Shown one piece after another: positions 9,904 through 18,641 of a stretch of DNA of 64,000 bases. Source of the DNA: Bifidobacterium sp. WK012_4_13 (GTDB taxonomy: Bacteria; Actinomycetota; Actinomycetes; Actinomycetales; Bifidobacteriaceae); NCBI RefSeq assembly GCF_041080835.1, contig NZ_CP129683.1, positions 1,178,001 to 1,242,000 of the forward strand. The letters are read 5' to 3'. Below the pieces are notes generated by a model. That model was not told where the DNA came from. It was given only the letters and a program-made list of their open reading frames with translations, and made no database searches. The position numbers and the translations under genes are program-made. Within the stretch, counting starts at the first letter, position 1. Each line of letters starts with the position of its first letter.

Positions 9904-10102
9904 GATGCCACTCTCGAATTCGACGATTCTTTATCCGATACGATAATACTGCGTCACCTCCACCGGCAGTATCACCGTAAGTGAATGGGAGCTCACAGTT
10001 GCCTGACATGCCGCTGAATGTCGAGAAGCACCGAGATGGCACGACGTGGCCATGTCTACGCAATCTTCGTCGGTATTCAGCGGTGCATGGAGCGACCGGC
10101 CA

Positions 10103-11605
10103 TCACTTCTGATGAATCTTCTGGATGACGATCTTGCTGACGGCCTTGGCATCGGCCTGGCCATGCGTTGCGCGCATCACGGCACCGATAATCGCTCCCA
10201 TGGGCTTCATGTTGCCAGAACGCAGCTTTTCAGCAACGTCTGGGTTCTTCTCAAGGGCCTCTGTGACGGCACTTTCCAAGGCTCCATCGTCCGAAACGAC
10301 CTGGTATCCATGCTTGGCAACGACCTCGGCTGGCGTTCCTTCGCCCGCGAGCACGCCGGCAACGGTCTGCTTGGCGAGCTTATCGTTGAGCTTGCCCGTG
10401 GTGACCAGGTTCTGCACATCGGCAACGTTCTGCGGCGTGATCGACAGCTCTTCGAGAGATACGCCCTGCTCGTTGGCGATTCTGGACAGTTCGCCCATCC
10501 ACCACTTGCGCGCGCCCGCCGCATCGGTTCCAGCCTTGACGGTGTCTTCGATCAGATCAAGCGCGCCTGCGTTCACGGCATCGCGCATTTCCAGATCGGA
10601 GAACTTCCACTCCCCCTTCAACCGTGCCCTGCGTTCACGAGGCATCTCCGGCATGTTCGCCGCCAACTCATCGATGTGGCTCTTGGTCACGTGCACCATG
10701 ACCAGATCCGGATCGGGGAAGTAGCGGTAATCGTTCGCATCGGACTTGACGCGTCCACCTGCCGTGGTCTGGGTGGATTCATCCCAGTGGCGTGTTTCCT
10801 GCAGGATTTCGCCGCCCTTGTCAAGAATCGCAGCCTGACGGCGAATCTCATAGGTCAGGGTCTTTTCTATGCCCTTGAACGAGTTGACGTTCTTGGTCTC
10901 GGATCGCGTGCCCAACTGATCCTGTGGCGTCTTGCGCAGCGAGATGTTCACGTCGGCACGCATATTGCCCTGCTCCATGCGAGCATGGGAGATGTTCAGC
11001 GCGCGAACGATGTCACGAATAGTGCGCACATAGGCACCGGCGATCTCAGCGGCTCTCGCCCCTGCACCCTCGACTGGCTTGGTCACGATCTCAATGAGCG
11101 GCACGCCTGCGCGGTTGTAATCGCACAGGGAGTGATCCGCACCTTCGATGCGGCCATCCGCACCGCCGACGTGCGTGTTCTTGCCGGCATCGTCCTCAAC
11201 GTGAGCACGCTCGATAGGGACGCGGAAGATCTCACCGTCATCCAGCTCGACATCCAGATATCCGTTGCCATTCAAAGGCTTGTCGTACTGAGATATCTGG
11301 TAGTTGCGCGGCATATCAGGGTAGAAGTAGTTCTTGCGTGCGAACTGGCTCCACTCGGCGATATCGCAGTGCAATGCAAGGCCAAGCTTGATCGCGTAGT
11401 CAATCGCAGTCCTGTTCACCACAGGCAGGCTTCCTGGCAATCCGAGCGAGACAGGGGTCAGTTGCGTATTCGGCTCGCCACCGAATTCGATGTGGGCCGG
11501 GCAGAACAGCTTCGTGTTCGTGCTGAGCTCAACGTGGACTTCCAGACCGAAAACCGGATCGTATTTCTTGACGGCATCGGCAAACTTCATCAATGTATCA
11601 GCCAT
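10103..11605 (-). CDS. gatB: Asp-tRNA(Asn)/Glu-tRNA(Gln) amidotransferase subunit B
   Basis: GatB kinase-like subunit of GatCAB, which phosphorylates and then amidates mischarged Glu-tRNA-Gln or Asp-tRNA-Asn. 500 residues, standard length. The N-terminal catalytic cradle is evident ([42 protein letters not shown]), followed by the YqeY-like C-terminal tRNA-binding region ([21 protein letters not shown]). An AGGA lies just before the ATG. It is the last gene of a gatC-gatA-gatB operon, 22 bases after gatA. Confidence 0.97.
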   Translation of the reverse strand: MADTLMKFADAVKKYDPVFGLEVHVELSTNTKLFCPAHIEFGGEPNTQLTPVSLGLPGSLPVVNRTAIDYAIKLGLALHCDIAEWSQFARKNYFYPDMPRNYQISQYDKPLNGNGYLDVELDDGEIFRVPIERAHVEDDAGKNTHVGGADGRIEGADHSLCDYNRAGVPLIEIVTKPVEGAGARAAEIAGAYVRTIRDIVRALNISHARMEQGNMRADVNISLRKTPQDQLGTRSETKNVNSFKGIEKTLTYEIRRQAAILDKGGEILQETRHWDESTQTTAGGRVKSDANDYRYFPDPDLVMVHVTKSHIDELAANMPEMPRERRARLKGEWKFSDLEMRDAVNAGALDLIEDTVKAGTDAAGARKWWMGELSRIANEQGVSLEELSITPQNVADVQNLVTTGKLNDKLAKQTVAGVLAGEGTPAEVVAKHGYQVVSDDGALESAVTEALEKNPDVAEKLRSGNMKPMGAIIGAVMRATHGQADAKAVSKIVIQKIHQK

Positions 11606-11627
11606 GATTCCTAATTCCTTCCGATGC

Positions 11628-13184
11628 TTACTTTGCGAGACTCTCGAGCCACGGCGTCTTCATGGATTGCAGCATCGGGCCGCCACGGGCCTGATCGAGT
11701 GCAGCCTCGAGCGCTGCGGCTGGCCTATACATCAGGTCATCGCGCATCTGGGGGGCGAAGAACTGGAATCCGACCGGAAGTCCATCGTCGCTCAGACCCG
11801 CGGGAATGGACATTGCTGGAACGCCTGCAAGATTTGCGGGAATGGTGGCGACATCCTCAAGATACATGGTCAGGGGGTCGTTCATCTTCTCACCGAACTT
11901 GAACGCAGTGCTTGGACTGGTCGGCGAGACCAGCACGTCACACTGCTTGAATGCGTTCTCATAATCGCGAATTATCAGGGTTCTGACCTTCTGAGCCGAG
12001 CCATACCAGGCATCGTAATAGCCAGCGGAAAGCGCATAGGTTCCCAGGATGATACGACGCTTGACTTCGTCTCCAAAGCCTGCCTCGCGGGTCGCAGCCA
12101 TCATGTTGGCGGCCGTCTGGTCAGTGCCAGTCGGTGGCATCACTCGCAGACCGTAGCGCATGCCGTCGTAGCGGGCGAGGTTGCTCGAGACCTCGGAAGG
12201 CATGATGATGTAATACGCGCCAAGGGCATACGAAAGATGTGGGCACGAAACCTCGACGACCTCGGCACCCATGTTCTGCAATGCCTTCAATGCCTCGTCA
12301 AATCGTGCCTGAACGCCAGGCTGGAATCCTTCGCCAGAGATCTCCTTGATGAGGCCGACCTTCACGCCCTTCAGGTCCATCCTCTGCCCTTCTCGGGCAG
12401 CCTTCACGATCGAGGGCAATGGCTTGGGAATGGAGGTCGAATCATGCTCGTCGTATCCGCCGATGAGCTCATGGAGCAGCGCGGAATCGAGAACCGTGCG
12501 TGATACTGGACCGATCTGGTCAAGTGAGGATGCCATGGCGATGGCGCCAAAGCGCGATACGCCGCCATAGGTGGGCTTGACGCCGACCGTGCCAGTGAGT
12601 GCGCCAGGCTGACGAATCGAGCCGCCAGTGTCCGTTCCCAAGGCGATCGGAGCTTCGAACGATGCGACCGCCGAGGCCGAGCCACCGCCGGAACCGCCAG
12701 GGACGCGTTCGGTATCCCAGGGGTTGTGGGTTGTGGTGTATGCACTGTGCTCGGTAGATGAACCCTGCGCGAATTCGTCGAGGTTCGTCTTGCCCAGGAT
12801 GGGCATTCCCGCAGCCTTGATCTTCGTAATGACCGTTGCATCGTAAGGTGGAACCCAGCCTTCGAGAATCTTCGACGCCGCTGTGGTCTCGATGCCCTTG
12901 GTAACAATCATGTCCTTGATTGCGATTGGCACGCCGGCCAGCTCTGGCAGACCTTCGGTGTCTCCGGCGGCGTTCCTCGTATCGAAGGCATCGGCCTGCG
13001 CCAACGCCTCATCCTTGGAGACATGCAGGAAAGCCTGAATGCTCGGCTCGGCAGATTCGATGACCCTCAGCTCTGCCTCGACGAGCTCGCGGCTGGAAAC
13101 CTGCTTGTTCCTGATCTTTTCAGCCATCTCGGCTGCAGACAGTCTGACCAGGTCATCCTGTCGGAAATTCTCTTGCTGTGACAT
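11628..13184 (-). CDS. gatA: Asp-tRNA(Asn)/Glu-tRNA(Gln) amidotransferase subunit A
   Basis: Glutaminase subunit of GatCAB; supplies ammonia from glutamine. The amidase-signature triad is present: the Lys in [10 protein letters not shown], the Gly/Ser-rich [13 protein letters not shown], and the nucleophile region [13 protein letters not shown]. 518 residues from the ATG at 13184, which has GAGGAG eleven bases upstream. A GTG four codons earlier (13196) overlaps the gatC stop and has no visible site, so I disfavour it. It is followed closely by gatB. Confidence 0.96.
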   Translation of the reverse strand: MSQQENFRQDDLVRLSAAEMAEKIRNKQVSSRELVEAELRVIESAEPSIQAFLHVSKDEALAQADAFDTRNAAGDTEGLPELAGVPIAIKDMIVTKGIETTAASKILEGWVPPYDATVITKIKAAGMPILGKTNLDEFAQGSSTEHSAYTTTHNPWDTERVPGGSGGGSASAVASFEAPIALGTDTGGSIRQPGALTGTVGVKPTYGGVSRFGAIAMASSLDQIGPVSRTVLDSALLHELIGGYDEHDSTSIPKPLPSIVKAAREGQRMDLKGVKVGLIKEISGEGFQPGVQARFDEALKALQNMGAEVVEVSCPHLSYALGAYYIIMPSEVSSNLARYDGMRYGLRVMPPTGTDQTAANMMAATREAGFGDEVKRRIILGTYALSAGYYDAWYGSAQKVRTLIIRDYENAFKQCDVLVSPTSPSTAFKFGEKMNDPLTMYLEDVATIPANLAGVPAMSIPAGLSDDGLPVGFQFFAPQMRDDLMYRPAAALEAALDQARGGPMLQSMKTPWLESLAK

Positions 13185-13192
13185 ACCCGAAC

Positions 13193-13489
13193 TCACTCCT
13201 CACCCATGATTCGCGGTGCAACGAACATGCCATCCTCGGTCGCAGGCGCATCCGCCAAAGCCTGCTTCTGGGTCAGCGGAGTAGCGGCCTCGTCCGGGCG
13301 CAGATAGGCCTCGAGAGGTACGGGATTCGCTGTTGGTGGGATGTCGTCTGAAGCAACTTCCTGGACTTTTGCAATGGCATCGGCAATCACATTCAATTGC
13401 CCTTGCATTCGCGTGACTTCTTCATCGGTCAACGCGATACGGGCGAGATCACCAAGATGCTCGATTTCTTCACGTGTGAATGTTGGCAT
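13193..13489 (-). CDS. gatC: Asp-tRNA(Asn)/Glu-tRNA(Gln) amidotransferase subunit C
   Basis: Small scaffold subunit that wraps around GatA and GatB. 98 residues from the MPTFTREE start, which I prefer because the family starts there; two upstream Met codons (to 13501) are possible but lack a site. The family pattern [17 protein letters not shown] and the terminal DGMFVAPRI are clear. It is the first gene of the gatCAB operon; the stop lies nine bases ahead of the gatA ATG. Confidence 0.94.
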   Translation of the reverse strand: MPTFTREEIEHLGDLARIALTDEEVTRMQGQLNVIADAIAKVQEVASDDIPPTANPVPLEAYLRPDEAATPLTQKQALADAPATEDGMFVAPRIMGEE

Positions 13490-13535
13490 AGACCACATCA
13501 TATGTGTTCAGTGTGACACTGCCCTGACTCCTGTC

Positions 13536-14261
13536 CTATAGGTTAAAGACAGGTTTCGCGCGCTGAGCGATCCAGGCATGCATGGCCACTGCCGCCGCCG
13601 CGCCGGCATTTATCGAACGAACGGAGCCGTATTGGGATATGTATACGACATCATCGGCAAGCTCAAGCGCCCTTTGAGACAGACCAGGACCTTCCGCGCC
13701 GAAGATCATGAGACAGCGCTCTGGAAAGCGGTATGTCTCGATGGGAACCGAACCGGGCACATTGTCGATTGCAATGATCCGCGTATGGGCATGCTCCCGC
13801 TCGTCATTCGCCCGAATCGCTTCGACAAGGCTTTCGATGCTGGGACTGTGCTCGACATGCTGATAGAGCTCCGTCATCAGCGCGCCTTTTCGATTCCATT
13901 TATGCGGTCCGACAATGTGCACGGTTTTCGCCGTGAAGGCGTTGGCGGTCCTGACCATTGAGCCGATGTTGAAATCGTGCGTCCAGTTTTCCATGGCGAC
14001 TTCGAAGCCATGCCGTCCCTTGTGGTCCAAGTCATCCTTGATTGCCTGGACGGTCCAATAGCGATATTGATCCAGAACGTTGCGATGGTCGCCTGCATCA
14101 AGCAGATCCGAGTCAAAGCGCGGGTCAAACCCCGAAAAATCAGGATCGTCTGGTCTTGGTTCGCTGGGATGCGTTTCATTCCAAGGCCCGACTCCGATGG
14201 GACGGAAGCTTGGCTCACTGGATGCCGGAGCTGCCTTGGTGACTTCGTTGGGCTCTCTCAC
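13536..14261 (-). CDS. TrmH/SpoU-family RNA 2'-O-methyltransferase
   Basis: SPOUT-superfamily, SAM-dependent methyltransferase predicted to modify rRNA or tRNA ribose. 241 residues. The three SpoU motifs are visible: NIGSMVRTANAF, GAEGPGLS, and QYGSVRSINAGAAAAVAMH, which form the trefoil-knot SAM site. The exact target nucleotide cannot be inferred. The start is a GTG that overlaps the stop of the upstream gene by four bases (GTGA), so translation is coupled to the phosphoribosyltransferase-like protein described next. The N-terminal 60 residues are Pro/Asp rich and probably disordered. Confidence 0.88.
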   Translation of the reverse strand: MREPNEVTKAAPASSEPSFRPIGVGPWNETHPSEPRPDDPDFSGFDPRFDSDLLDAGDHRNVLDQYRYWTVQAIKDDLDHKGRHGFEVAMENWTHDFNIGSMVRTANAFTAKTVHIVGPHKWNRKGALMTELYQHVEHSPSIESLVEAIRANDEREHAHTRIIAIDNVPGSVPIETYRFPERCLMIFGAEGPGLSQRALELADDVVYISQYGSVRSINAGAAAAVAMHAWIAQRAKPVFNL

Positions 14262-15022
14262 CGGGCACTGTCCCGTGCATTGATTTCCTGAGCATCGGTG
14301 GCAGCAGCATCGTTCCTCTCAACATTGCTCCTGCCAGCATGAGGAGTGGAGGCGTCATCTCCGTCGGTGCAAGGATTGCTGCCTGCCCTCAACGAGTCCT
14401 CGTCATAGACCATGACAAAGGGAATCGCCGCATGCTCTTGCGTGGCCGGATTCACGGTCTCGATCTCGAATTTCCGGGCTCCGTCATCACCGGCATCGAC
14501 CTTTCCAGCTCCCATGAATTGTCTTCTGGAGCCAATGAGCGTTGCAATGGCGATGACGGTCGCCCCCTCCTTCGCGATGACGCCAAAATCGAGGCCAAGC
14601 TCATTGCCATTTCGCAGAGTGACCAATGAGGATGTCTGAATGTAGGACTTCTCACCGAGCCATGAATCGATCAGAATCACGCGCTTGCCATCAATCGACG
14701 GGCCCTTGATGCTCGGAAACACAAAATCCATGACGAACGCATCCAATGCTCCCCCCATGGATGCGGCTGCATGCACGATCGAATCGACGATGGGCACCGC
14801 AGCCGATGTCAAGGCGCCGACCGCATCGAAATCAGAAAGCGCATACCCGCATCGTTTCAGGGTTTCAAGGAACACGCTGCCGACCAGAGCAGCGCCCCTG
14901 TGATCAAATGTGACGGCTGAAAGCTCGCTGAAGGACTTGCCTTCCATCGCGGCAGAGAGCTGTCTGGCCAGACTCGTCCGTGATATGTCATCCGACTCTT
15001 CGGAAGCTTGTTGTGACATCAT
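14258..15022 (-). CDS. Orotate phosphoribosyltransferase-like protein lacking the PRPP motif
   Basis: 254 residues. The central part aligns by eye with actinobacterial OPRT (PyrE): DHRGAALVGSVFLETL, then DAVGALTSAAVPIVDSIV, then DGKRVILID followed by GATVIAIATLI. However, the PRPP loop, normally acidic-acidic then Thr-x-x-Thr/Ser-Gly, reads D119-S120-WLGEKSYIQ, and the Arg-Lys/Lys catalytic loop after the third strand is replaced by MDFVFPSIKG. The fold is thus probably retained and catalysis probably lost. The C-terminal 50 residues are low complexity. It is translationally coupled to the downstream SpoU methyltransferase. An alternative reading is a diverged enzyme with another substrate. 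Confidence 0.6.
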   Translation of the reverse strand: MMSQQASEESDDISRTSLARQLSAAMEGKSFSELSAVTFDHRGAALVGSVFLETLKRCGYALSDFDAVGALTSAAVPIVDSIVHAAASMGGALDAFVMDFVFPSIKGPSIDGKRVILIDSWLGEKSYIQTSSLVTLRNGNELGLDFGVIAKEGATVIAIATLIGSRRQFMGAGKVDAGDDGARKFEIETVNPATQEHAAIPFVMVYDEDSLRAGSNPCTDGDDASTPHAGRSNVERNDAAATDAQEINARDSAR

Positions 15023-15119
15023 GGCTACAGCCTATCTCATGACTTCGAAACCGAGCCAATGGTGGTTTCCCCACCAATCCTCGCTTCGCCCACGACTGTC
15101 GATTCGACATGCTGGGATA

Positions 15120-16526
15120 TCATTCATTGGGCTCTTCGGTAGACTCTTCGGTGGAACCAGAAGCGGAATCAGCAGCGGAACGCTCGTCATCGGCGAGCTC
15201 CGCCGCTGTCAGTTCACGGATATCGGCGCGATCCGGTTCGATGGGGCTCACCTCTTCGATCACCTTTGAGCCATCAAGCTTCTCGAGCTTCCTTCCAGTG
15301 ACAAGAACGCGGGACTCAAGGGTGACGGCAAACTTGTTGTACGCCTTGACTGAGTTGCTTATGGCCTTCCCCAGGGCATTCGCATGGGAACCGAGAGTGT
15401 GCATCCGCCCATAGAGCTCCCGTGAAAGATCGAAGAGTTTCTTGGCATCGTCACTCAGACTTTGCTGCTGCCACGCGAATGCCACGGACTTGAGAACCGC
15501 CCATAGGGTGACTGGAGAGGTCAGCGCCACCTTGCGGTTGAATGCGTCATCCATCAATGCAGGATCGGACTCCAACGCCGCCTGAAGCAGGGATTCATTG
15601 GGAATGAAAGCGATGACAAAGTCAGGAGCGGTCTTGAAGGCATTCCAGTAGGCCTTGTCGCCAAGTGCACGAACATGTTCGCGCAGATCCCTTGCATGCG
15701 CCTTCAGCAATTCTGAACGTCGATTGAGCTCATCTTCGGTAGCCGTGTCGGGAATCTCGCACGCTCTTTGATAATTCGAATACGGCGCCTTCGCATCGAT
15801 TGGAATGCTTTTCCCGCCAGGCAGATGAACGACCATATCCGGGCGATATACCTTGCCCTCTCCATCTTGAACGACGACCTGGGTATCGAAGTCCACATGT
15901 TCGAGCAATCCTGCAGATTCGACTATGTTCCTGAGCTGAGCCTCGCCCCATGCGCCACGGACCTTGTTGTTACGCAGCGCGGAGGCAAGGGAACTGGTCT
16001 CGCGCCCCAGCCGCAGCTGCTGCTCGCCAAGACCCTTCAGCTGCTGGTCAAGGGCCCCCATCTCGTGCTTTCTGCCCTCTTCGATCTGGGTCACCTTCTG
16101 CTGCAAGGTATCCAGGTTCTTCTGGACCGGAGCCAGCGCACTGAGCACCTTGCTCTGCTCCTGCAAGGCCTTCGCCTGTTCCTCGCGCTTCTTCTCCGCT
16201 TCGATCTGCACCCTCTCAGCTTCACGTCGCAGGCGCTGACGTGCCTCATCCTGCACCTGCCCCAACTGCTCCTTCACGAAGGTCAGCTGCTCCTGCAAGC
16301 CCTCGGTCTGGGTTCTGTACTGAACGACGGCGGCATTTGCCCGGTCCAGACGATCCTTGAGGCTTGCGCCCTCCGACTGAAGCTGTGCGAGTGCGGCGGA
16401 ATCCTCATCCTGACCTTGCGTCGCAGCATGATTCCTTCCCAGCAACCATCCGATTGCGAGGCCCAGCAAGGAAGTGACGACCGCAATGCCAAGCATGGCG
16501 ATGACAGAAGATGCGTTATCGAACAT
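15120..16526 (-). CDS. rmuC: DNA recombination protein RmuC homologue
   Basis: 468 residues. An N-terminal membrane anchor (AMLGIAVVTSLLGLAIGWLLG, about residues 9-29) is followed by a long coiled coil (residues about 40-160, rich in Glu, Gln, Lys) and then the RmuC domain with its PD-(D/E)XK-like core, including VRGAWGEAQLRNIVE and PIDAKAPYSNYQRA. E. coli RmuC limits inversions at short inverted repeats; a nuclease role is inferred from fold. The C-terminal tail is acidic. It is transcribed away from the P-type ATPase homologue, with which it shares a 176-base divergent region. Confidence 0.92.
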   Translation of the reverse strand: MFDNASSVIAMLGIAVVTSLLGLAIGWLLGRNHAATQGQDEDSAALAQLQSEGASLKDRLDRANAAVVQYRTQTEGLQEQLTFVKEQLGQVQDEARQRLRREAERVQIEAEKKREEQAKALQEQSKVLSALAPVQKNLDTLQQKVTQIEEGRKHEMGALDQQLKGLGEQQLRLGRETSSLASALRNNKVRGAWGEAQLRNIVESAGLLEHVDFDTQVVVQDGEGKVYRPDMVVHLPGGKSIPIDAKAPYSNYQRACEIPDTATEDELNRRSELLKAHARDLREHVRALGDKAYWNAFKTAPDFVIAFIPNESLLQAALESDPALMDDAFNRKVALTSPVTLWAVLKSVAFAWQQQSLSDDAKKLFDLSRELYGRMHTLGSHANALGKAISNSVKAYNKFAVTLESRVLVTGRKLEKLDGSKVIEEVSPIEPDRADIRELTAAELADDERSAADSASGSTEESTEEPNE

Positions 16527-16702
16527 ATGTTCTATGCAAGCAGGGAGTGTGGACGCTTCGTGACATCACTGGCATGCAGGCTCTCGAAGCCGACATTGCA
16601 CGGCAAATGGTGAGAAGATGAATGGGGCATTGTTATGATGCACATACGGTAGGCATATTGCGCAACTGACAGTCAGCTGGCAGAACCGTGCAGGGAGGCT
16701 TC

Positions 16703-18637
16703 ATGGGATTCGACATATTCATGCTTGGAATCACCATAGTCATTGCCGGAGCATTCACTTGGCTTATTCTGTGGTTCTTCTTCCCCAAAGGGCAGATGAG
16801 CGCCTCGGACAACGGCGGCGCATCTTCTCAAGACGCGCACGACAGCATTCCAACGACGCAACGCCTGTTCGTCATCGCGGCGATCCTGACCATTCCCGTG
16901 TTCCTCATCATCATGCTCCCGCTGATAAGCGACATCCTGATTCCTCAATGGCTTCGCAGTCCATGGATTCAGGCAATTCTCATCACCCCTGTCATGTTCT
17001 ATTGCGGCAGGACGATCCACAGCGAAGGATGGCGAGGGATAGCCCATCGCGCTCCCAACATCGACTCCATCGTTTCGCTCGGCGCGTGGGCGGCATATCT
17101 CTACAGTCTTTTCGTATGCTTTGCGCCTGAAGTGCTTCCTCTCGGGTCCCGGGACCCTTACTTCGAGTCCGTGGGAATCATCATCACCCTGGTGCTGCTT
17201 GGAAAGCTCCTGGAGGACAAGGTGAGAGCGGGTTCTGGAGAGGCGGTCTCTGGGCTGCAACGGCTGTACCCGCAGAATTCGCATAAGGTGGCGAACAGCG
17301 TCGTCGCTGGATTGATCTCATCCAGGGAGCGCCCCATCAGCGATCTGAGTGCCATGCATCTTCGTCAGGAGGACGTCGAGACCAGTGCTCTCAGGCCAGG
17401 CGACGCAGTATTCGTCAATGCGGGGGAACGCATGCCGGCCGACGGTCTTGTGATTGCCGGCTCCGCGCGGTTGGACGACTCTCCCGTCACCGGAAACCAT
17501 CAATCGGTGCACATCGAAGAAGGCCAGAAGGTATTTGCGGCGTCTCAGGTCATTCGGGGTTCACTCCTTGTGCAGGTCACCGCCATTCCCTCAGACACCG
17601 TGCTCGATCAGATCATCGAACTTGTCTCCAAGGCACGCAGCACGTCGGCACCGTTGCAGACCCTCGCACTCAAGCTCAGCAGGATCATCGTCACCGCCGT
17701 GATCATCCTTGCCATATGGACCTTTGCGATCTGGATCGTGGTCGGTCCGCAGCCGAGGCTCTCCCATGCCCTTGTCACCGGAATAAGCGTGCTTATCGTT
17801 GCATGCCCATGCGCCCTGGCCTTGGCGACTCCATTGTCCGCGTATGTATCCATGAATCTTGGAGCCACCCAGGGAATCCTGATGTCCTCCGGGCTGTCGC
17901 TTTCGCAGGCCCGCAGAATCAGAATGATCTGCTTCGACGTCGACATGCTCGCATCACACGACACGAGAGATCCCAAGGCAACGGTCGCCGCATTGCATAA
18001 GGCAGAAATCCTGGTCGGCATGTTCACTCACGAACCGATCGCAACGGCGATGCAGCAGGCCACGGCCTATGGAGTCGATGAGGTGATTCCATTGCAGCAG
18101 AGCGTCTCAGCGGAAGCCCACACGACGCACGAACGAGACTCCCAAGCGGATGAGAACCAGGAAAAGGCCACATGGATTCGTCACTTCGCAGAGCGCAATT
18201 CCAACAACGGTCTTGTGGCGATGGTTGGCGACAGCGAGCGCGACACCTTGGCATTCGGGGAGGCTGACATTGCATTCGCGCTTGGCACAGCCTCGCAGGA
18301 GGCCATGCAATCAGCGGATATCACGATTCTCAGTGGCGACATGCAGGGCGTATTGCACGCAATCTCACTGTCCCGGCAGACCATCGGCAACATGCGTGAG
18401 AATCTTGTGTGGGCCCTGGTCTACAACGTCATCGGCATCCCATTCGCGATGGGCATCCTATACCCCTTCACGGGTTGGCTGCTCACACCTGCAATAGCGG
18501 GACTCGCGATGACCTTCTCCCTCGTATGCGTGATCGTCAACGCTCACCGCCTCTCACATGCCGACATCAGGCACACATGGGAATATGTGGAGTCAGACGA
18601 TTCCCGTCGAACCCCACATATCGTGACTGAGGACTGA
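16703..18637 (+). CDS. P1B-type ATPase homologue with degenerate catalytic motifs
   Basis: 644 residues from the ATG preceded by GGGAGG (a GTG five codons earlier is less likely). The membrane plan of a heavy-metal P1B ATPase is kept, including the metal-binding CPC at residues 368-370 in VACPCALALATP. The catalytic parts are not: TGE is TGN (263-265), the phosphorylation motif DKTGT is D412 followed by VDML, GDGxND is GDSERD (Asp 510), and only about 98 residues separate D412 and Asp 510, so the nucleotide-binding domain with its HP motif is mostly gone. There is no N-terminal CxxC metal domain. The frame is intact, so it is probably expressed; transport by ATP hydrolysis is unlikely. A sensor, chaperone or decoy role is speculation. 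Confidence 0.75.
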   Translation: MGFDIFMLGITIVIAGAFTWLILWFFFPKGQMSASDNGGASSQDAHDSIPTTQRLFVIAAILTIPVFLIIMLPLISDILIPQWLRSPWIQAILITPVMFYCGRTIHSEGWRGIAHRAPNIDSIVSLGAWAAYLYSLFVCFAPEVLPLGSRDPYFESVGIIITLVLLGKLLEDKVRAGSGEAVSGLQRLYPQNSHKVANSVVAGLISSRERPISDLSAMHLRQEDVETSALRPGDAVFVNAGERMPADGLVIAGSARLDDSPVTGNHQSVHIEEGQKVFAASQVIRGSLLVQVTAIPSDTVLDQIIELVSKARSTSAPLQTLALKLSRIIVTAVIILAIWTFAIWIVVGPQPRLSHALVTGISVLIVACPCALALATPLSAYVSMNLGATQGILMSSGLSLSQARRIRMICFDVDMLASHDTRDPKATVAALHKAEILVGMFTHEPIATAMQQATAYGVDEVIPLQQSVSAEAHTTHERDSQADENQEKATWIRHFAERNSNNGLVAMVGDSERDTLAFGEADIAFALGTASQEAMQSADITILSGDMQGVLHAISLSRQTIGNMRENLVWALVYNVIGIPFAMGILYPFTGWLLTPAIAGLAMTFSLVCVIVNAHRLSHADIRHTWEYVESDDSRRTPHIVTED

Positions 18638-18641
18638 TCTC

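Noticed and set aside
10046..11614. 522-codon open frame on the plus strand opposite gatB
   Set aside because: Exact shadow of gatB; composition is typical of an antisense GC-rich frame and no family is recognisable.
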